64,000 nucleotides of DNA from Burkholderiales bacterium (lineage in GTDB: Bacteria; Pseudomonadota; Gammaproteobacteria; Burkholderiales; Burkholderiaceae_C): positions 54,311 through 118,310 of the forward strand of contig RXJQ01000012.1 in NCBI GenBank assembly GCA_003963115.1, in the 5' to 3' direction. The notes beneath the pieces were generated by a model. That model ran no database searches. It worked only from the letters and a program-made list of their open reading frames with translations, and was not told the DNA's origin. Below are positions 27,909 to 36,967 of this stretch, piece after piece; the first letter of the stretch is position 1; each line of letters starts with the position of its first letter. The position numbers were made by a program, and so were the translations under genes.

Positions 27909-28673
27909 ATGAACGCAGCAGCGACGACAACCCCAGCCAAGGAGTTCGTGCTCTACATCGAAGACCTGACGGTGTCATTCGACGGCTTCAAGGCCATCGA
28001 CAGCCTCAACCTCTATGTGGACAAGAACGAGCTCCGCGTGATCATCGGCCCCAACGGTGCCGGCAAGACCACCCTGCTCGACCTCATCTGCGGCAAGACC
28101 AAGGCCAGCCACGGCAGCATCAAGTTCAAGGACAAGGAACTGACCCACACGCCCGAGCACAAGATCGTGCGCGCCGGCGTGGGCCGCAAGTTCCAGACGC
28201 CCTCCATCTACGAGAACCTCAGCGTGTTCCAGAACCTGGAGGTGTCCTTCCCACGCGGCCGCTCGGTGCTGGGCGCCCTGGGCTTCAAGTGCACCGACGA
28301 GGTCAAGGCCCGCGTGCAGGTGGTAGCCGAGGAGATCGGCCTGCTCGATAAGCTGGACACCGAAGCCGGCCTGCTCAGCCACGGCCAGAAGCAATGGCTG
28401 GAGATCGGCATGCTGCTGATGCAGGAGCCCGAGCTGCTGATGCTCGACGAGCCTATTGCCGGCATGAGCGCCAAGGAGCGCGAGCAGACCGCCGAGTTGC
28501 TCAAGCGCATCTGCAAGAACCGCTCGATGATCGTGATCGAACACGACATGGCCTTCGTGGCGCAGATCGCCTCCAAGGTCACGGTGATGCACCAGGGCAA
28601 GATCCTGGCCGAGGGAACGATGGACCAGGTCCAGAACGATCCCAAGGTCATTGATGTTTACCTCGGCCACTGA
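27909..28673 (+). CDS. urtD: Urea/amide ABC transporter ATP-binding protein UrtD
   Basis: A 254-residue cytoplasmic ATPase. Walker A reads GPNGAGKTT, the signature is the UrtD-type LSHGQKQWLEI instead of LSGGQ, and Walker B is LLMLDEPIAGM. It energises uptake through UrtB/UrtC with UrtE. The ATG at 27909 begins after CAAGGAG; an earlier in-frame ATG overlaps urtC. It is followed after 12 bases by urtE. Confidence 0.94.
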   Translation: MNAAATTTPAKEFVLYIEDLTVSFDGFKAIDSLNLYVDKNELRVIIGPNGAGKTTLLDLICGKTKASHGSIKFKDKELTHTPEHKIVRAGVGRKFQTPSIYENLSVFQNLEVSFPRGRSVLGALGFKCTDEVKARVQVVAEEIGLLDKLDTEAGLLSHGQKQWLEIGMLLMQEPELLMLDEPIAGMSAKEREQTAELLKRICKNRSMIVIEHDMAFVAQIASKVTVMHQGKILAEGTMDQVQNDPKVIDVYLGH

Positions 28674-28685
28674 AGGGATCACCAC

Positions 28686-29375
28686 ATGTTGGAAGTCAAA
28701 GACCTGTTCGTGAGCTATGGCCAGAGCGAGGCGCTACACGGCATCTCGTTCGAGGCCAACAAGAACGAGACCGTGGCCATCATGGGCCGCAATGGCATGG
28801 GCAAGACCACCCTTTTCAAAAGCCTGATGGGCGTGCTGCCCACCAAGTCCGGCGAGATCAGCGTGGCTGGTCACAGCGTGGTGAAAGACGAGAGCTACAA
28901 GCGTGTGGCCAAGGGCATCGCCTACGTGCCGCAAGGCCGCATGATCTTCCCCACCCTCACGGTGGAAGAAAACATCCAGACGGGCCTGGAGAACAGCAAG
29001 ACCAAGCGCATCCCCGAAGAGATCTACGCGCTCTTCCCGGTGCTGTTCGACATGCGCAACCGCAAGGGCGGCAATCTCTCTGGTGGCCAGCAACAACAGC
29101 TTGCCATTGCCCGCGCGCTGGTGACCGACCCCAAGGTGCTGCTGCTCGACGAGCCCACCGAGGGCATCCAGCCCTCCATCATCAAAGACATCGCCAAGGC
29201 CTTGAACGAGATCCGCAAGCTGCGCGAGATCACCATCGTTGTGAGCGAGCAGGTGCTGTCTTTCGCGATGGACGTGGCCGACCGTCTCTTCGTGATCGAA
29301 GGCGGCCGCTTGGTTCACGAGACCACCAGAGCCAACACCGATGCCGACCGCATCAAAGCCTATCTCTCAGTGTAA
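28686..29375 (+). CDS. urtE: Urea/amide ABC transporter ATP-binding protein UrtE
   Basis: A 229-residue LivF-class ATPase. Walker A is MGRNGMGKTT, the signature LSGGQQQQLAIAR, and Walker B VLLLDEPTEGIQPS. It completes a five-gene transporter with urtABCD. Formamidase follows after 16 bases, tying uptake to amide breakdown. Confidence 0.94.
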   Translation: MLEVKDLFVSYGQSEALHGISFEANKNETVAIMGRNGMGKTTLFKSLMGVLPTKSGEISVAGHSVVKDESYKRVAKGIAYVPQGRMIFPTLTVEENIQTGLENSKTKRIPEEIYALFPVLFDMRNRKGGNLSGGQQQQLAIARALVTDPKVLLLDEPTEGIQPSIIKDIAKALNEIRKLREITIVVSEQVLSFAMDVADRLFVIEGGRLVHETTRANTDADRIKAYLSV

Positions 29376-29391
29376 GTAAGGAGCAAACGCC

Positions 29392-30621
29392 ATGGCTGAA
29401 ACCCTCATCAAAGTCGACCTGCAAGACTCGCCCTACAACAACCCCAACATCCACAACCGCTGGCACCCGGACATCCCCATGGCCTGCTGGGTGAACCCCG
29501 GTGACGAGTTCGTGCTGGAAACCTACGACTGGACCGGCGGCTACATCAAGAACAATGACAGCGCCGACGACGTGCGCGACGTGGACCTCACCACCGTGCA
29601 CTTCCTCTCCGGCCCCGTGGGCGTCAAAGGCGCCGAGCCTGGCGACCTGCTCGTGGTGGACCTGCTGGACGTGGGCGCCAAGCCCGACAGCCTCTGGGGC
29701 TTCAACGGCTTTTTCAGCAAGAAGAACGGCGGCGGCTTCCTGACCGAGCATTTCCCTGAAGCGCAGAAGTCCATCTGGGACTTCCATGGCCTCTACACCA
29801 CCAGCCGCCACGTGCCCGGCGTGAAGTTCGCCGGCCTTATCCACCCGGGCCTGATCGGCTGCCTGCCCGACCAGAAGATGCTGGACATGTGGAACGAGCG
29901 CGAAGTGGACTTCATCGCCACCCAGCCCGAGCGCGTGCCCCCGCTGGCCAACCCGCCCTTTGCCAGCACGGCCCACGCCGGCAAGGCCTCGGGTGCAGCC
30001 AAGGACAAGGTGGCGCTAGAGGGTGCCCGCACCGTGCCCCCTCGCGAACACGGCGGCAACTGCGACATCAAGGATCTCTCGCGTGGCTCCAAGATCTTCT
30101 TCCCCGTGTATGTGGACGGCGCAGGCCTCAGCGTGGGCGACCTGCACTTCAGCCAGGGCGACGGCGAGATCACCTTCTGCGGTGCCATCGAGATGGCCGG
30201 CTGGGTGCACATGAAGGTCACGCTGATCAAGGGCGGCATGGCCAAGTACGGCATCAAGAACCCCATCTTCAAGCCCAGCCCCATCACCCCCACCTACAAC
30301 GATTACCTGATCTTCGAAGGCATCTCGGTGGACGAATACGGCAAGCAGCACTACCTCGACGTGCACGTGGCCTACCGCCAGGCCTGCCTCAACGCCATCG
30401 AATACATGACCAAGTTCGGCTACTCCAAAGCCCAGGCCTACTCGATCCTGGGGACGGCGCCCGTGCAGGGCCACATCAGCGGCGTGGTCGACATCCCCAA
30501 TGCCTGCGCCACCTTGTGGCTGCCCACGCAGATCTTCGAGTTCGACATCAACCCCAGTGCCAGCGGGCCGGTGGTGCAGGACTTTGGCGGCATCGACGTG
30601 CCGCTGTCCAAAGACCTCTGA
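29392..30621 (+). CDS. fmdA: Formamidase / acetamidase (FmdA family)
   Basis: A 409-residue cytoplasmic enzyme of the FmdA_AmdA family that hydrolyses formamide, and in relatives other short amides, to ammonia and the acid. The family blocks are clear: NRWHPDIPMACWVNPGDEF at the N-terminus, GHLHPGLIGC-like VKFAGLIHPGLIGC, REHGGNCDIKDLSRGS and SVGDLHFSQGDGEI. GTAAGGAGC precedes the ATG at 29392. Its place after urtE and before fmdB reproduces the Methylophilus amide-utilisation gene set, so the upstream transporter probably delivers its substrate. Confidence 0.95.
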   Translation: MAETLIKVDLQDSPYNNPNIHNRWHPDIPMACWVNPGDEFVLETYDWTGGYIKNNDSADDVRDVDLTTVHFLSGPVGVKGAEPGDLLVVDLLDVGAKPDSLWGFNGFFSKKNGGGFLTEHFPEAQKSIWDFHGLYTTSRHVPGVKFAGLIHPGLIGCLPDQKMLDMWNEREVDFIATQPERVPPLANPPFASTAHAGKASGAAKDKVALEGARTVPPREHGGNCDIKDLSRGSKIFFPVYVDGAGLSVGDLHFSQGDGEITFCGAIEMAGWVHMKVTLIKGGMAKYGIKNPIFKPSPITPTYNDYLIFEGISVDEYGKQHYLDVHVAYRQACLNAIEYMTKFGYSKAQAYSILGTAPVQGHISGVVDIPNACATLWLPTQIFEFDINPSASGPVVQDFGGIDVPLSKDL

Positions 30622-30654
30622 TCGACCTCAGCCTCAACAGAAAGGAGCCCGGGC

Positions 30655-31008
30655 ATGCCGACCTATGACTACGCCTGCCCGGACTGCGGCGGCTTTGAAG
30701 CCTTCCGCAGCCTGGCCCAACGCAACGACCCCGCCAACTGCCCCGATTGCGGCACCGGCTCGCCACGCGTGTTCATAAGTGCACCCAGGCTGGCCTGCCT
30801 GGACAGCAGCACCCGCATCGCCATGGACACCAACGAGCGAGCCAGGCATGCGCCGATGAACAACAAGGAGTACGGGGCTTATCAAAGGCTCAAGCACCCA
30901 TCGGGTTGCGGGTGCTGCTCACCATCCAGCCGCAAGACCACGACGGTGACGGCGGCCAACGGGAGCAAGATGTTTCCGACGAAGAGGCCTTGGATGATCA
31001 GTCATTGA
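30655..31008 (+). CDS. fmdB: FmdB-family zinc-ribbon protein
   Basis: A 117-residue protein. The N-terminal zinc ribbon has Cys8-x-x-Cys11 and Cys29-x-x-Cys32, as in FmdB, which is thought to regulate formamidase and the amide transporter. The C-terminal half is low in structure, with another Cys-rich patch (GCGCCSPSS). It is the last gene of the urt-fmd operon, 33 bases after fmdA. Confidence 0.9.
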   Translation: MPTYDYACPDCGGFEAFRSLAQRNDPANCPDCGTGSPRVFISAPRLACLDSSTRIAMDTNERARHAPMNNKEYGAYQRLKHPSGCGCCSPSSRKTTTVTAANGSKMFPTKRPWMISH

Positions 31009-31023
31009 GACTCGTCACAGCGT

Positions 31024-31077
31024 GGCGCGGGCGTACGATGGCGCGCGTATGTCCACTCGTAGAGATGCTCACGCGCC
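31024..31077 (+). pseudogene. Decayed fragment of a YdeI-like gene
   Basis: The 15 bases at 31024-31038 are identical to part of the intact YdeI-like gene at 47007-47612, and the match continues with a few substitutions through GGCGCGCG and GTCCAC. It then jumps to a second matching block (GAGATGCTC at 31061-31069), as if the middle had been deleted. It is too short to code for anything. Confidence 0.4.
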
Positions 31078-31229
31078 CGTCCCGTTGCGGAAGTTCGATG
31101 GCTCAGCGCAACTGACCGCCAAACAGCCAAAGCCGCCGATCACGACCAGGCCGATCCCCCTCTGGCACGCATAGCAAAGAGGGCAGGCAGGCGTGTATCG
31201 ATCTTCTCAGGCCTCGGCTTTTTCTGTGT

Positions 31230-31246
31230 GATAGAAACGCACTATC
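31230..31246. promoter_or_regulatory. Inverted repeat upstream of the acyl-CoA dehydrogenase
   Basis: GATAG and CTATC flank AAACGCA 25 bases before the start codon. The position suits an operator for a TetR-like repressor, but no such regulator gene is adjacent, so the role is a guess. The rest of 31078-31229 shows nothing recognisable. Confidence 0.3.
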
Positions 31247-31270
31247 TCTCCCACAGATCAGGTTGCAAAA

Positions 31271-33064
31271 ATGGCCAAGAACTATGCTGCCCCGCTCGCC
31301 GACATGCGGTTTTTGCTCCAGACACAGACGACAAGAGATATCGATGACGCCATGCCCTTGTTGGACCAAGCGGCTTCATTCATTGAACAAGAATGGGCAA
31401 CCGTCAAGACGCTGGGCGACATACGGGGTTGCACCTTCGATCAAGGACAGGTCACCCTGCCCGCTGAGATCAAGGCGGCATGGATTCGATACGTCGACGC
31501 CGGATGGATGGGGATCACCCTGCCTGAACCATGGGGTGGCCAAGGCTTATCGGCCACCATCGGTACGTTCGTGGGAGAGATGCTCAGCAGCGCCAACCCC
31601 GCCCTGAGCATGATCCCGGCGCTGACGATGTCGGCCTGCAAGGCCATCATCGCCTTTGGGTCGGAATCCTTGAAGCAGACCTACCTGCCCAAGATGGTGG
31701 CCGGGGAATGGACCGGCACCATGTGCATGACCGAAGCACATTGCGGCTCAGATCTGGGTCTTATCAGGACCACGGCCACACCCCTGGATGAACACCGCTT
31801 CACCATCACCGGCACCAAGATATTCATCTCGGCTGGCGAGCATGATGGCAGCGCGAACATCATCCATTTGGTGCTGGCGCGCATCAAAGGTGCACCTGAA
31901 GGTGTCAAAGGTCTGTCATTGTTCCTGGTCCCGAAATGGTTGCCGGATTCGGGCCATGCGACTGAGTCGGGCGTGGCCAATACGGTCAGCTGCATCGGCA
32001 TCGAGCAAAAAATGGGCATCCACGCCAATCCCACCTGCACCATGAGTTTCGACGCCGCGCAGGGCTTTCTGGTGGGACGTGCCAATGAAGGCATCAAGGC
32101 CATGTTCACCATGATGAACGAGATGCGGCTTGGCACGGCGACGCAAGGGGTGGGGCTGAGCGAGTGCGCCTTTCAGGAAAGCCATGCCTACGCCACGGAG
32201 CGCATGCAGGGCAAGGCCTTGGACCCCGCCAGACGATCCGCAAACCAGGCCGACGCCTTGATCAGCCATGCCGATGTGCGCCGCATGCTGCTGACCCAAA
32301 AGGCCTTTGCCGAAGGCGGGCGGGCCTTGTGTCTGCATTGTGCCACCCTGCTTGATAGGGCCCAGGCCGGTGGTGATGAGGGTCAGGCGGCCGAAAAGGT
32401 GTTGGGCCTGCTGACCCCGATTGCCAAAGCCTTCTTGACGGAAACCGGCTTGGAATCAGCCAGCTATGCCATACAGGTGCGCGGTGGCCATGGCTACATT
32501 AGGGACAGCGGCGTGGAGCAGATTTATCGCGATGGCCGTATCTCCACTTTGTACGAAGGCACCACAGGTATCCAGGCCCTGGACCTCTTGGGCCGCAAGG
32601 TGCTGGGGGACCAGGCCCAGACCTTGTTGACGTTCACGAAGCAGATTCATCAACTCTGCGCGTCGATTGCACAACCTGATCCCCCAATCGATCACAGCAG
32701 CCACCCAGCGAGCGGTGTGGTGAAGAGCTTGGCGCAAGCGCTGCATCCCTACGCTCGAGAATGGCCTCAATTGGCTCAACAAGTTGGCATGCGAGCCCTG
32801 CAAGATCACGATGAAGTGGGCGCAGCGGCTTACGACTTTCTGATGTATTCAGGCTATGTCTGTCTGGCCTACTTTTGGCTGCGTATGGCTGACGCCGCAA
32901 GGGCCGACGGTTTGGAGGTGGATCCCCGGTTCTTGTCTGCCAAACAAAAAACGGCGACCTTCTATTTCGACCGGCTATTGCCCAGGGCCCAGTTTCACAA
33001 AGTGGCCGTGCAGGCGGGCAAGGCTGCCCTGTCCAGCTTCGAAGACGACCAGTGGTCGTTTTGA
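31271..33064 (+). CDS. Acyl-CoA dehydrogenase, long form (DmdC-like)
   Basis: A 597-residue flavoprotein, about 200 residues longer than classical acyl-CoA dehydrogenases because of an added C-terminal domain. The start MAKNYAAPLADMRFLL is typical of the DmdC (3-methylmercaptopropionyl-CoA dehydrogenase-like) group. The FAD/substrate block is CMTEAHCGSDLGLI, and the catalytic-base region is YRDGRISTLYEGTTGIQ. It introduces a 2,3 double bond into an acyl-CoA; the natural substrate may be a fatty acyl-CoA and cannot be told here. The gene stands alone, with slightly less GC-biased codons than its neighbours. Confidence 0.9.
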   Translation: MAKNYAAPLADMRFLLQTQTTRDIDDAMPLLDQAASFIEQEWATVKTLGDIRGCTFDQGQVTLPAEIKAAWIRYVDAGWMGITLPEPWGGQGLSATIGTFVGEMLSSANPALSMIPALTMSACKAIIAFGSESLKQTYLPKMVAGEWTGTMCMTEAHCGSDLGLIRTTATPLDEHRFTITGTKIFISAGEHDGSANIIHLVLARIKGAPEGVKGLSLFLVPKWLPDSGHATESGVANTVSCIGIEQKMGIHANPTCTMSFDAAQGFLVGRANEGIKAMFTMMNEMRLGTATQGVGLSECAFQESHAYATERMQGKALDPARRSANQADALISHADVRRMLLTQKAFAEGGRALCLHCATLLDRAQAGGDEGQAAEKVLGLLTPIAKAFLTETGLESASYAIQVRGGHGYIRDSGVEQIYRDGRISTLYEGTTGIQALDLLGRKVLGDQAQTLLTFTKQIHQLCASIAQPDPPIDHSSHPASGVVKSLAQALHPYAREWPQLAQQVGMRALQDHDEVGAAAYDFLMYSGYVCLAYFWLRMADAARADGLEVDPRFLSAKQKTATFYFDRLLPRAQFHKVAVQAGKAALSSFEDDQWSF

Positions 33065-33174
33065 GCAGGCTGTTCTCGCATCCGGGGCTTTTTTGTGTGG
33101 TGCCGCCCAAGCTGACCAGAGCTGTGCCTGCGATGTCGCACGCCATCGCTGGGCAACTTCCGTTTTTTGGATAG

Positions 33175-33197
33175 GTTCAACTTCGCCAGAGTTGAAC
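33175..33197. promoter_or_regulatory. 8-base inverted repeat upstream of uppP-like gene
   Basis: GTTCAACT and AGTTGAAC flank a 7-base centre, 38 bases before the start codon at 33236. It overlaps the likely promoter and may be an operator or a leader hairpin. Confidence 0.4.
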
Positions 33198-33235
33198 TAT
33201 GCTCGCGCCATTGTGTCCGTTCCAATCTTGCTGTC

Positions 33236-34087
33236 ATGACTTTGCTTCAGGTGCTCATCCTTGCTGCCGTCCAGGGGGCAGCCGAACTACTCCCCGTTTC
33301 CAGCTCGGCCCACGTCATCGTGACCGAGAAGCTGATGGGCCTAGACCCCTCGTCGCCGGAAATGACCCTGCTCTTGGTCATGCTCCACACCGGCACGATG
33401 TTCGCGGTTATCGCCTATTTCTGGCAGACCTGGCGCAAGACCTACTTCTCGTCCACACAAGGCTTTGTGGCGCAATGCCGATTGCTGGTGGCGGCGACCA
33501 TGGCCACCGGCGCAGTTGGGCTCACCCTGCAGGCACTGATCAAGCACTTCGTGATGGCCAGCGATCCCAACTTCGAGATCGAGCACTTGTTCGCCAATAC
33601 GCGGTTGATGGCCGCCGCGCTAGCCAGCGCCGGTGTATTGATCCTGTACTCGTCGCGCCAGAAGGAGGATGGGCAGGCACCATTGACACAGGTTCGCGCG
33701 CTCGTCATCGGGGCGGTTCAGGGGCTGTGCCTGCCCTTTCGTGGCTTTTCGAGATCAGGCGCGACCATCTCAACGGGCATGGCCGTCGGCGTCAACCGGC
33801 AGATCGCGGAGGAGTTCAGCTTCGCCATGGCCGTGGTGCTGACGCCGGCCATCCTCATCAAGGAGGCCTTGCGCTTGCATCACGCTCAAGCCTCAGCCAT
33901 TGCCACCCATGCCCACGCGGCGTCGTTCATGTCGATCTGGGGTATCAGCCTCATCGGCATGGGCGCGAGCTTCGTGGCCGGGTTGCTGGCGCTGCGCTGG
34001 TTGTCGTCGTGGCTGGAGCAAGGGCGATGGCACCTCTTCGGCTTCTACTGCCTGTTCGCCTCGGCCATTGTGCTGTTGGCGGGGTGA
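33236..34087 (+). CDS. Undecaprenyl-diphosphate phosphatase (UppP/BacA family)
   Basis: A 283-residue polytopic membrane protein. Both active-site signatures are present: AAELLPVSSSAHV near residue 18, and LCLPFRGFSRSGATISTGM near residue 165, containing the catalytic Arg-Ser. It should recycle the lipid carrier of cell-wall synthesis by removing a phosphate, and its relatives can confer bacitracin resistance. The first signature differs from the usual EGxTEFLPVSSTGH, so it belongs to a divergent branch and may be a second copy or act on another prenyl diphosphate. The ATG at 33236 starts the conserved MTLLQVLILAAVQG. Confidence 0.82.
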   Translation: MTLLQVLILAAVQGAAELLPVSSSAHVIVTEKLMGLDPSSPEMTLLLVMLHTGTMFAVIAYFWQTWRKTYFSSTQGFVAQCRLLVAATMATGAVGLTLQALIKHFVMASDPNFEIEHLFANTRLMAAALASAGVLILYSSRQKEDGQAPLTQVRALVIGAVQGLCLPFRGFSRSGATISTGMAVGVNRQIAEEFSFAMAVVLTPAILIKEALRLHHAQASAIATHAHAASFMSIWGISLIGMGASFVAGLLALRWLSSWLEQGRWHLFGFYCLFASAIVLLAG

Positions 34088-34412
34088 TGGCCCACCATGG
34101 CGTTCGTCGAGACGAAAGGCTCAGCCCCAGCTGCGGCACCAGCGCCAACTGCTTCTGCAACAGCACCCAAGAAATAAGTCTCACCATTCGGGGAGGCCAC
34201 CAAAGTCAGCTATCGGACTGGCGACGCATACCCGGTACCGGCCAACAACCGGCATCCGGGCACCTCAAGCGAATGACTCGCTTGGAATGTATCGCTAGCA
34301 CTTGGGGTGCGTGGAGGAGCCCGAGGCAAACTATAGCCGTGCGATGCAGCGGATGCGCTGGCGCAAGACGGCAGCCAGGCAAAGCATCACCTCTACCAGT
34401 TCGAATGGGATC
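34088..34412. other. Intergenic region before the DMT exporter
   Basis: No convincing gene is seen. A hairpin with 7-base perfect arms (CAAGCGA at 34266-34272 and TCGCTTG at 34278-34284) lies in the middle. The last 100 bases are open in the frame of the exporter, so its start could lie further upstream than annotated. Confidence 0.5.
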
Positions 34413-35303
34413 ATGTCACCAGGTGCCGATTTGTCGCGGATACGCTTGATCAGTCTGATGTCGTTGGCGCTGCTGGCCTTTGCAGGCAACTCCCTTTTGT
34501 GTCGTGCGGCGCTCCACCATACCGCGATTGATGCAGCCAGCTTCACCACCATTCGCTTGCTGTCGGGGGCGCTCGTACTGGGGATATTGGTGCGCTCGAC
34601 GAGCCGGGCACGCACGGGTCACGGCAGTTGGCAAGCTGCGCTTGCACTTTTTGCTTATGCCGCCTGCTTTTCCATTGCCTACACAAGTCTGCCAGCCAGC
34701 GCTGGTGCCTTGCTGCTGTTCGGTGCCGTGCAGGTGACGATGATCGGTTGGGGGCTGCTCAACGGGGAGCGTTTGCGACCTTGGCAGGTGGCTGGATTGG
34801 CGCTGGCTTTTTCGGGGCTCCTGGGACTGCTCTGGCCTGGACTGTCGGCCCCGCCGCTGCAAGGAACCCTGCTCATGATCGTGTCTGGGATTGCCTGGGG
34901 TATTTATTCTTTGCTGGGCAAAGGTGCAGGAGCCCCATTGCACGTCACCGCAGGAAATTTTGCGCGTGCGGCTTTGCCGACGCTCGTGTTCAGTGTCCTG
35001 TGCTTTGGGCGGATGCATGTTGACAAGCAGGGAGCCATGTTGGCGTTGGCTTCCGGTGCCCTTACTTCGGGCTTGGGTTATGCCATTTGGTATGCCGTGC
35101 TGCCCCAGCTGAAGGCGAGTCAGGCAGCGACTGCTCAACTCAGCGTGCCCGTGATTGCTGCTTTTGGGGCCGTGCCGTTGCTGGGCGAGGTATTGACGTT
35201 ACGTCTGGTCCTGGCCGCACTGGCCGTGCTGGGTGGCATTGCTCTGGTCATCCACCCCCGCAGCGCCGTTACCCCAGCAGGAAGGCCGCGCGATCACCGA
35301 TAG
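34413..35303 (+). CDS. EamA/DMT-superfamily transporter
   Basis: A 296-residue inner-membrane protein with ten membrane segments arranged as two EamA repeats (about residues 10-145 and 155-285). Members export amino acids, nucleosides or other metabolites; the substrate here is unknown. The start at 34413 is chosen because the first membrane segment follows soon after; in-frame ATGs at 34302 and 34344 would add a charged leader without family likeness. Confidence 0.85.
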   Translation: MSPGADLSRIRLISLMSLALLAFAGNSLLCRAALHHTAIDAASFTTIRLLSGALVLGILVRSTSRARTGHGSWQAALALFAYAACFSIAYTSLPASAGALLLFGAVQVTMIGWGLLNGERLRPWQVAGLALAFSGLLGLLWPGLSAPPLQGTLLMIVSGIAWGIYSLLGKGAGAPLHVTAGNFARAALPTLVFSVLCFGRMHVDKQGAMLALASGALTSGLGYAIWYAVLPQLKASQAATAQLSVPVIAAFGAVPLLGEVLTLRLVLAALAVLGGIALVIHPRSAVTPAGRPRDHR

Positions 35304-35686
35304 CGCATGAGCGATTCATAAGCCATTCAGCCGGTAGCCATATTACTGATACCAAGGTCAAGCAGTCGCTCAGCGAGAGAAATGGTAGTCCGCTATGGGT
35401 CGGTTTCGCCCGAACGCCTCACACCAGACCAGTCATTCAGGATTAGATCGCGGTCGCCAGCTGTCGCGTGGCAGGTTTCGGAGATGCCGCGGCCATATGC
35501 GCCGTTGCCCGCTGATTAGCTGCTGGTGATCGAAGCAGCCCCACAAGCTACCTGCCACATTCCAAGCTCCACACGCCGATCAAATATGCCTACCCGCACG
35601 TGCCAAAGCCTTGCGCGCAAATCCATGAACGCTGCGCTCCCCAAAAACAGAGCCTCACACCAATAAAATGGCTCGGCCCACCACAC
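35304..35686. other. Intergenic region, no gene seen
   Basis: About 380 bases between the exporter stop and a bidirectional terminator. All frames are broken by stops and no repeat or RNA gene was recognised. Confidence 0.5.
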
Positions 35687-35712
35687 AAAAAGCCCGGCAA
35701 GCCGGGCTTTTT
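35687..35712. terminator. Strong bidirectional intrinsic terminator
   Basis: A perfect 12-base stem, AAAAAGCCCGGC and GCCGGGCTTTTT, around a two-base centre. With A and T runs on both sides it can stop transcription from either direction: here from the exporter on the plus strand and from the hydrolase on the minus strand. Confidence 0.88.
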
Positions 35713-35914
35713 CATCCGCGCGTAGATCTCAAAACCTTGCGCGCCGAGCTTTTCTGGCCTCACGCCGCCTTCGACTCTCCGGCAGCCGCGCTTTGCGAGT
35801 TGCGCGCCAAGCGCATCGACATGCTCTTGCGAAGGCCAAGGCATCGTGATGCAGGATGTCATCGGTTGCCGCAAAGATTTGCATGGCCGGGAGATTGTGC
35901 AGATCGGCTTGCAA
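35700..35914 (-). pseudogene. Possible frameshifted coding remnant after the hydrolase
   Basis: On the minus strand, a coherent peptide runs in one frame (NLPAMQIFAATDDILHHDAL) and continues after a one-base shift near 35835 as EHVDALGAQLAKRGCRRVEG and on to GFEIYARMKK, ending beside the terminator. The composition looks protein-like across the shift, which suggests a decayed gene tail. I do not recognise the family. Confidence 0.3.
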
Positions 35915-35923
35915 GGGGCTGAC

Positions 35924-36832
35924 TTACGCCCCATGCCTCTTGATAAAGCCCAAGATAGGGTGCCACTCCTGATCAGCCGGGAGCAAGAAGATCTGGTCAT
36001 GCAACATCTTGGATACAAGGTGGAATTCGCCTCTGGTACCGACCGCAGCGCCCAGTGTCTTGCCCATGTCCAAGGGGATGACCTCGTCAGCATCACTGTG
36101 CATGACCAGCACGGGCACATTCGTCGTTGACAAGGTCTGTGCGTTGTTCCAGCGATCTGGCAAAAGATGAGCCACAACATGCGAGGCCAGGCCCGTGCGG
36201 ACAGCAAAGTCTCTGGCAGAAGAAAAGCCAGCATGCACGATCATCCCAGCGGGCGCGGGTGACAGTTCCTGGAGCGCATCCAGCATGACGGCGTTACCCA
36301 ACGAATGCCCCATGACGAACCTTGGCGCACTCGCAGGCATGACCTTGACAAAGGTTTTGTAAGCAGCCCGCGCGTCTTCGTGCATGGCGTCTACAGATGG
36401 GGTACCAGAGCTGTCCCCAAATCCACTGTAGTCAAAGACCATGGAACTTACCCCCTGCTTCCACAAGCGAGCCTGAACGTTCGCCCAGTCCGACAAGGCT
36501 TCACCATTGCCGTGGAACAGAAGCAGTGCAGGTGCGTTGGCAGCAGCGCTCACGACCGATCTTGCATGAAGCATGTGGTCGCCCACGGCGATCTGCGTAT
36601 CCATGAACGGTGCCCCGAACTGAGCGGGGGTCGCTATCCCATTCGGCTTGACCTCGAACGCTTCCCGCTCGATTCTGTGGATGAGCACTTCCTGGATGCC
36701 ATGCAAGCAGGGCCACGCTGCAAGCAGTCCGAGCAGAACCATCAACGGTCGCAGGAGGTGCGTGAATTTGAACTCAAGGAGTTGACCTGCCTTGGCCAGA
36801 CCTGAGCTGAATGCGAAGTGGCGAAGTTCCAT
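35924..36832 (-). CDS. Membrane-anchored alpha/beta hydrolase
   Basis: A 302-residue protein. One N-terminal membrane segment (about residues 25-48) anchors it, and the rest is an alpha/beta hydrolase of the BEM46/FSH type: LLFHGNGE oxyanion loop, nucleophile in GHSLGNAV, and acid in MHSDADEVIP. It probably works at the periplasmic face of the inner membrane on an unknown ester or amide. The start at 36832 (MELRHF) is taken because upstream frame sequence overlaps an IS remnant on the other strand. Confidence 0.78.
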   Translation of the reverse strand: MELRHFAFSSGLAKAGQLLEFKFTHLLRPLMVLLGLLAAWPCLHGIQEVLIHRIEREAFEVKPNGIATPAQFGAPFMDTQIAVGDHMLHARSVVSAAANAPALLLFHGNGEALSDWANVQARLWKQGVSSMVFDYSGFGDSSGTPSVDAMHEDARAAYKTFVKVMPASAPRFVMGHSLGNAVMLDALQELSPAPAGMIVHAGFSSARDFAVRTGLASHVVAHLLPDRWNNAQTLSTTNVPVLVMHSDADEVIPLDMGKTLGAAVGTRGEFHLVSKMLHDQIFLLPADQEWHPILGFIKRHGA

Positions 36833-36967
36833 GCTGACCTCTTTCTTGCCGCAATCGGAAAACGCAGCGGCTTTGTGCACTCTGGTCTGCCTGATTTTTG
36901 CCTTGCTACCGCATGTCAGTGTGAAGACTTGCCCGGATATCCAGTACCTCTTCAGTGGATCGCCCTT

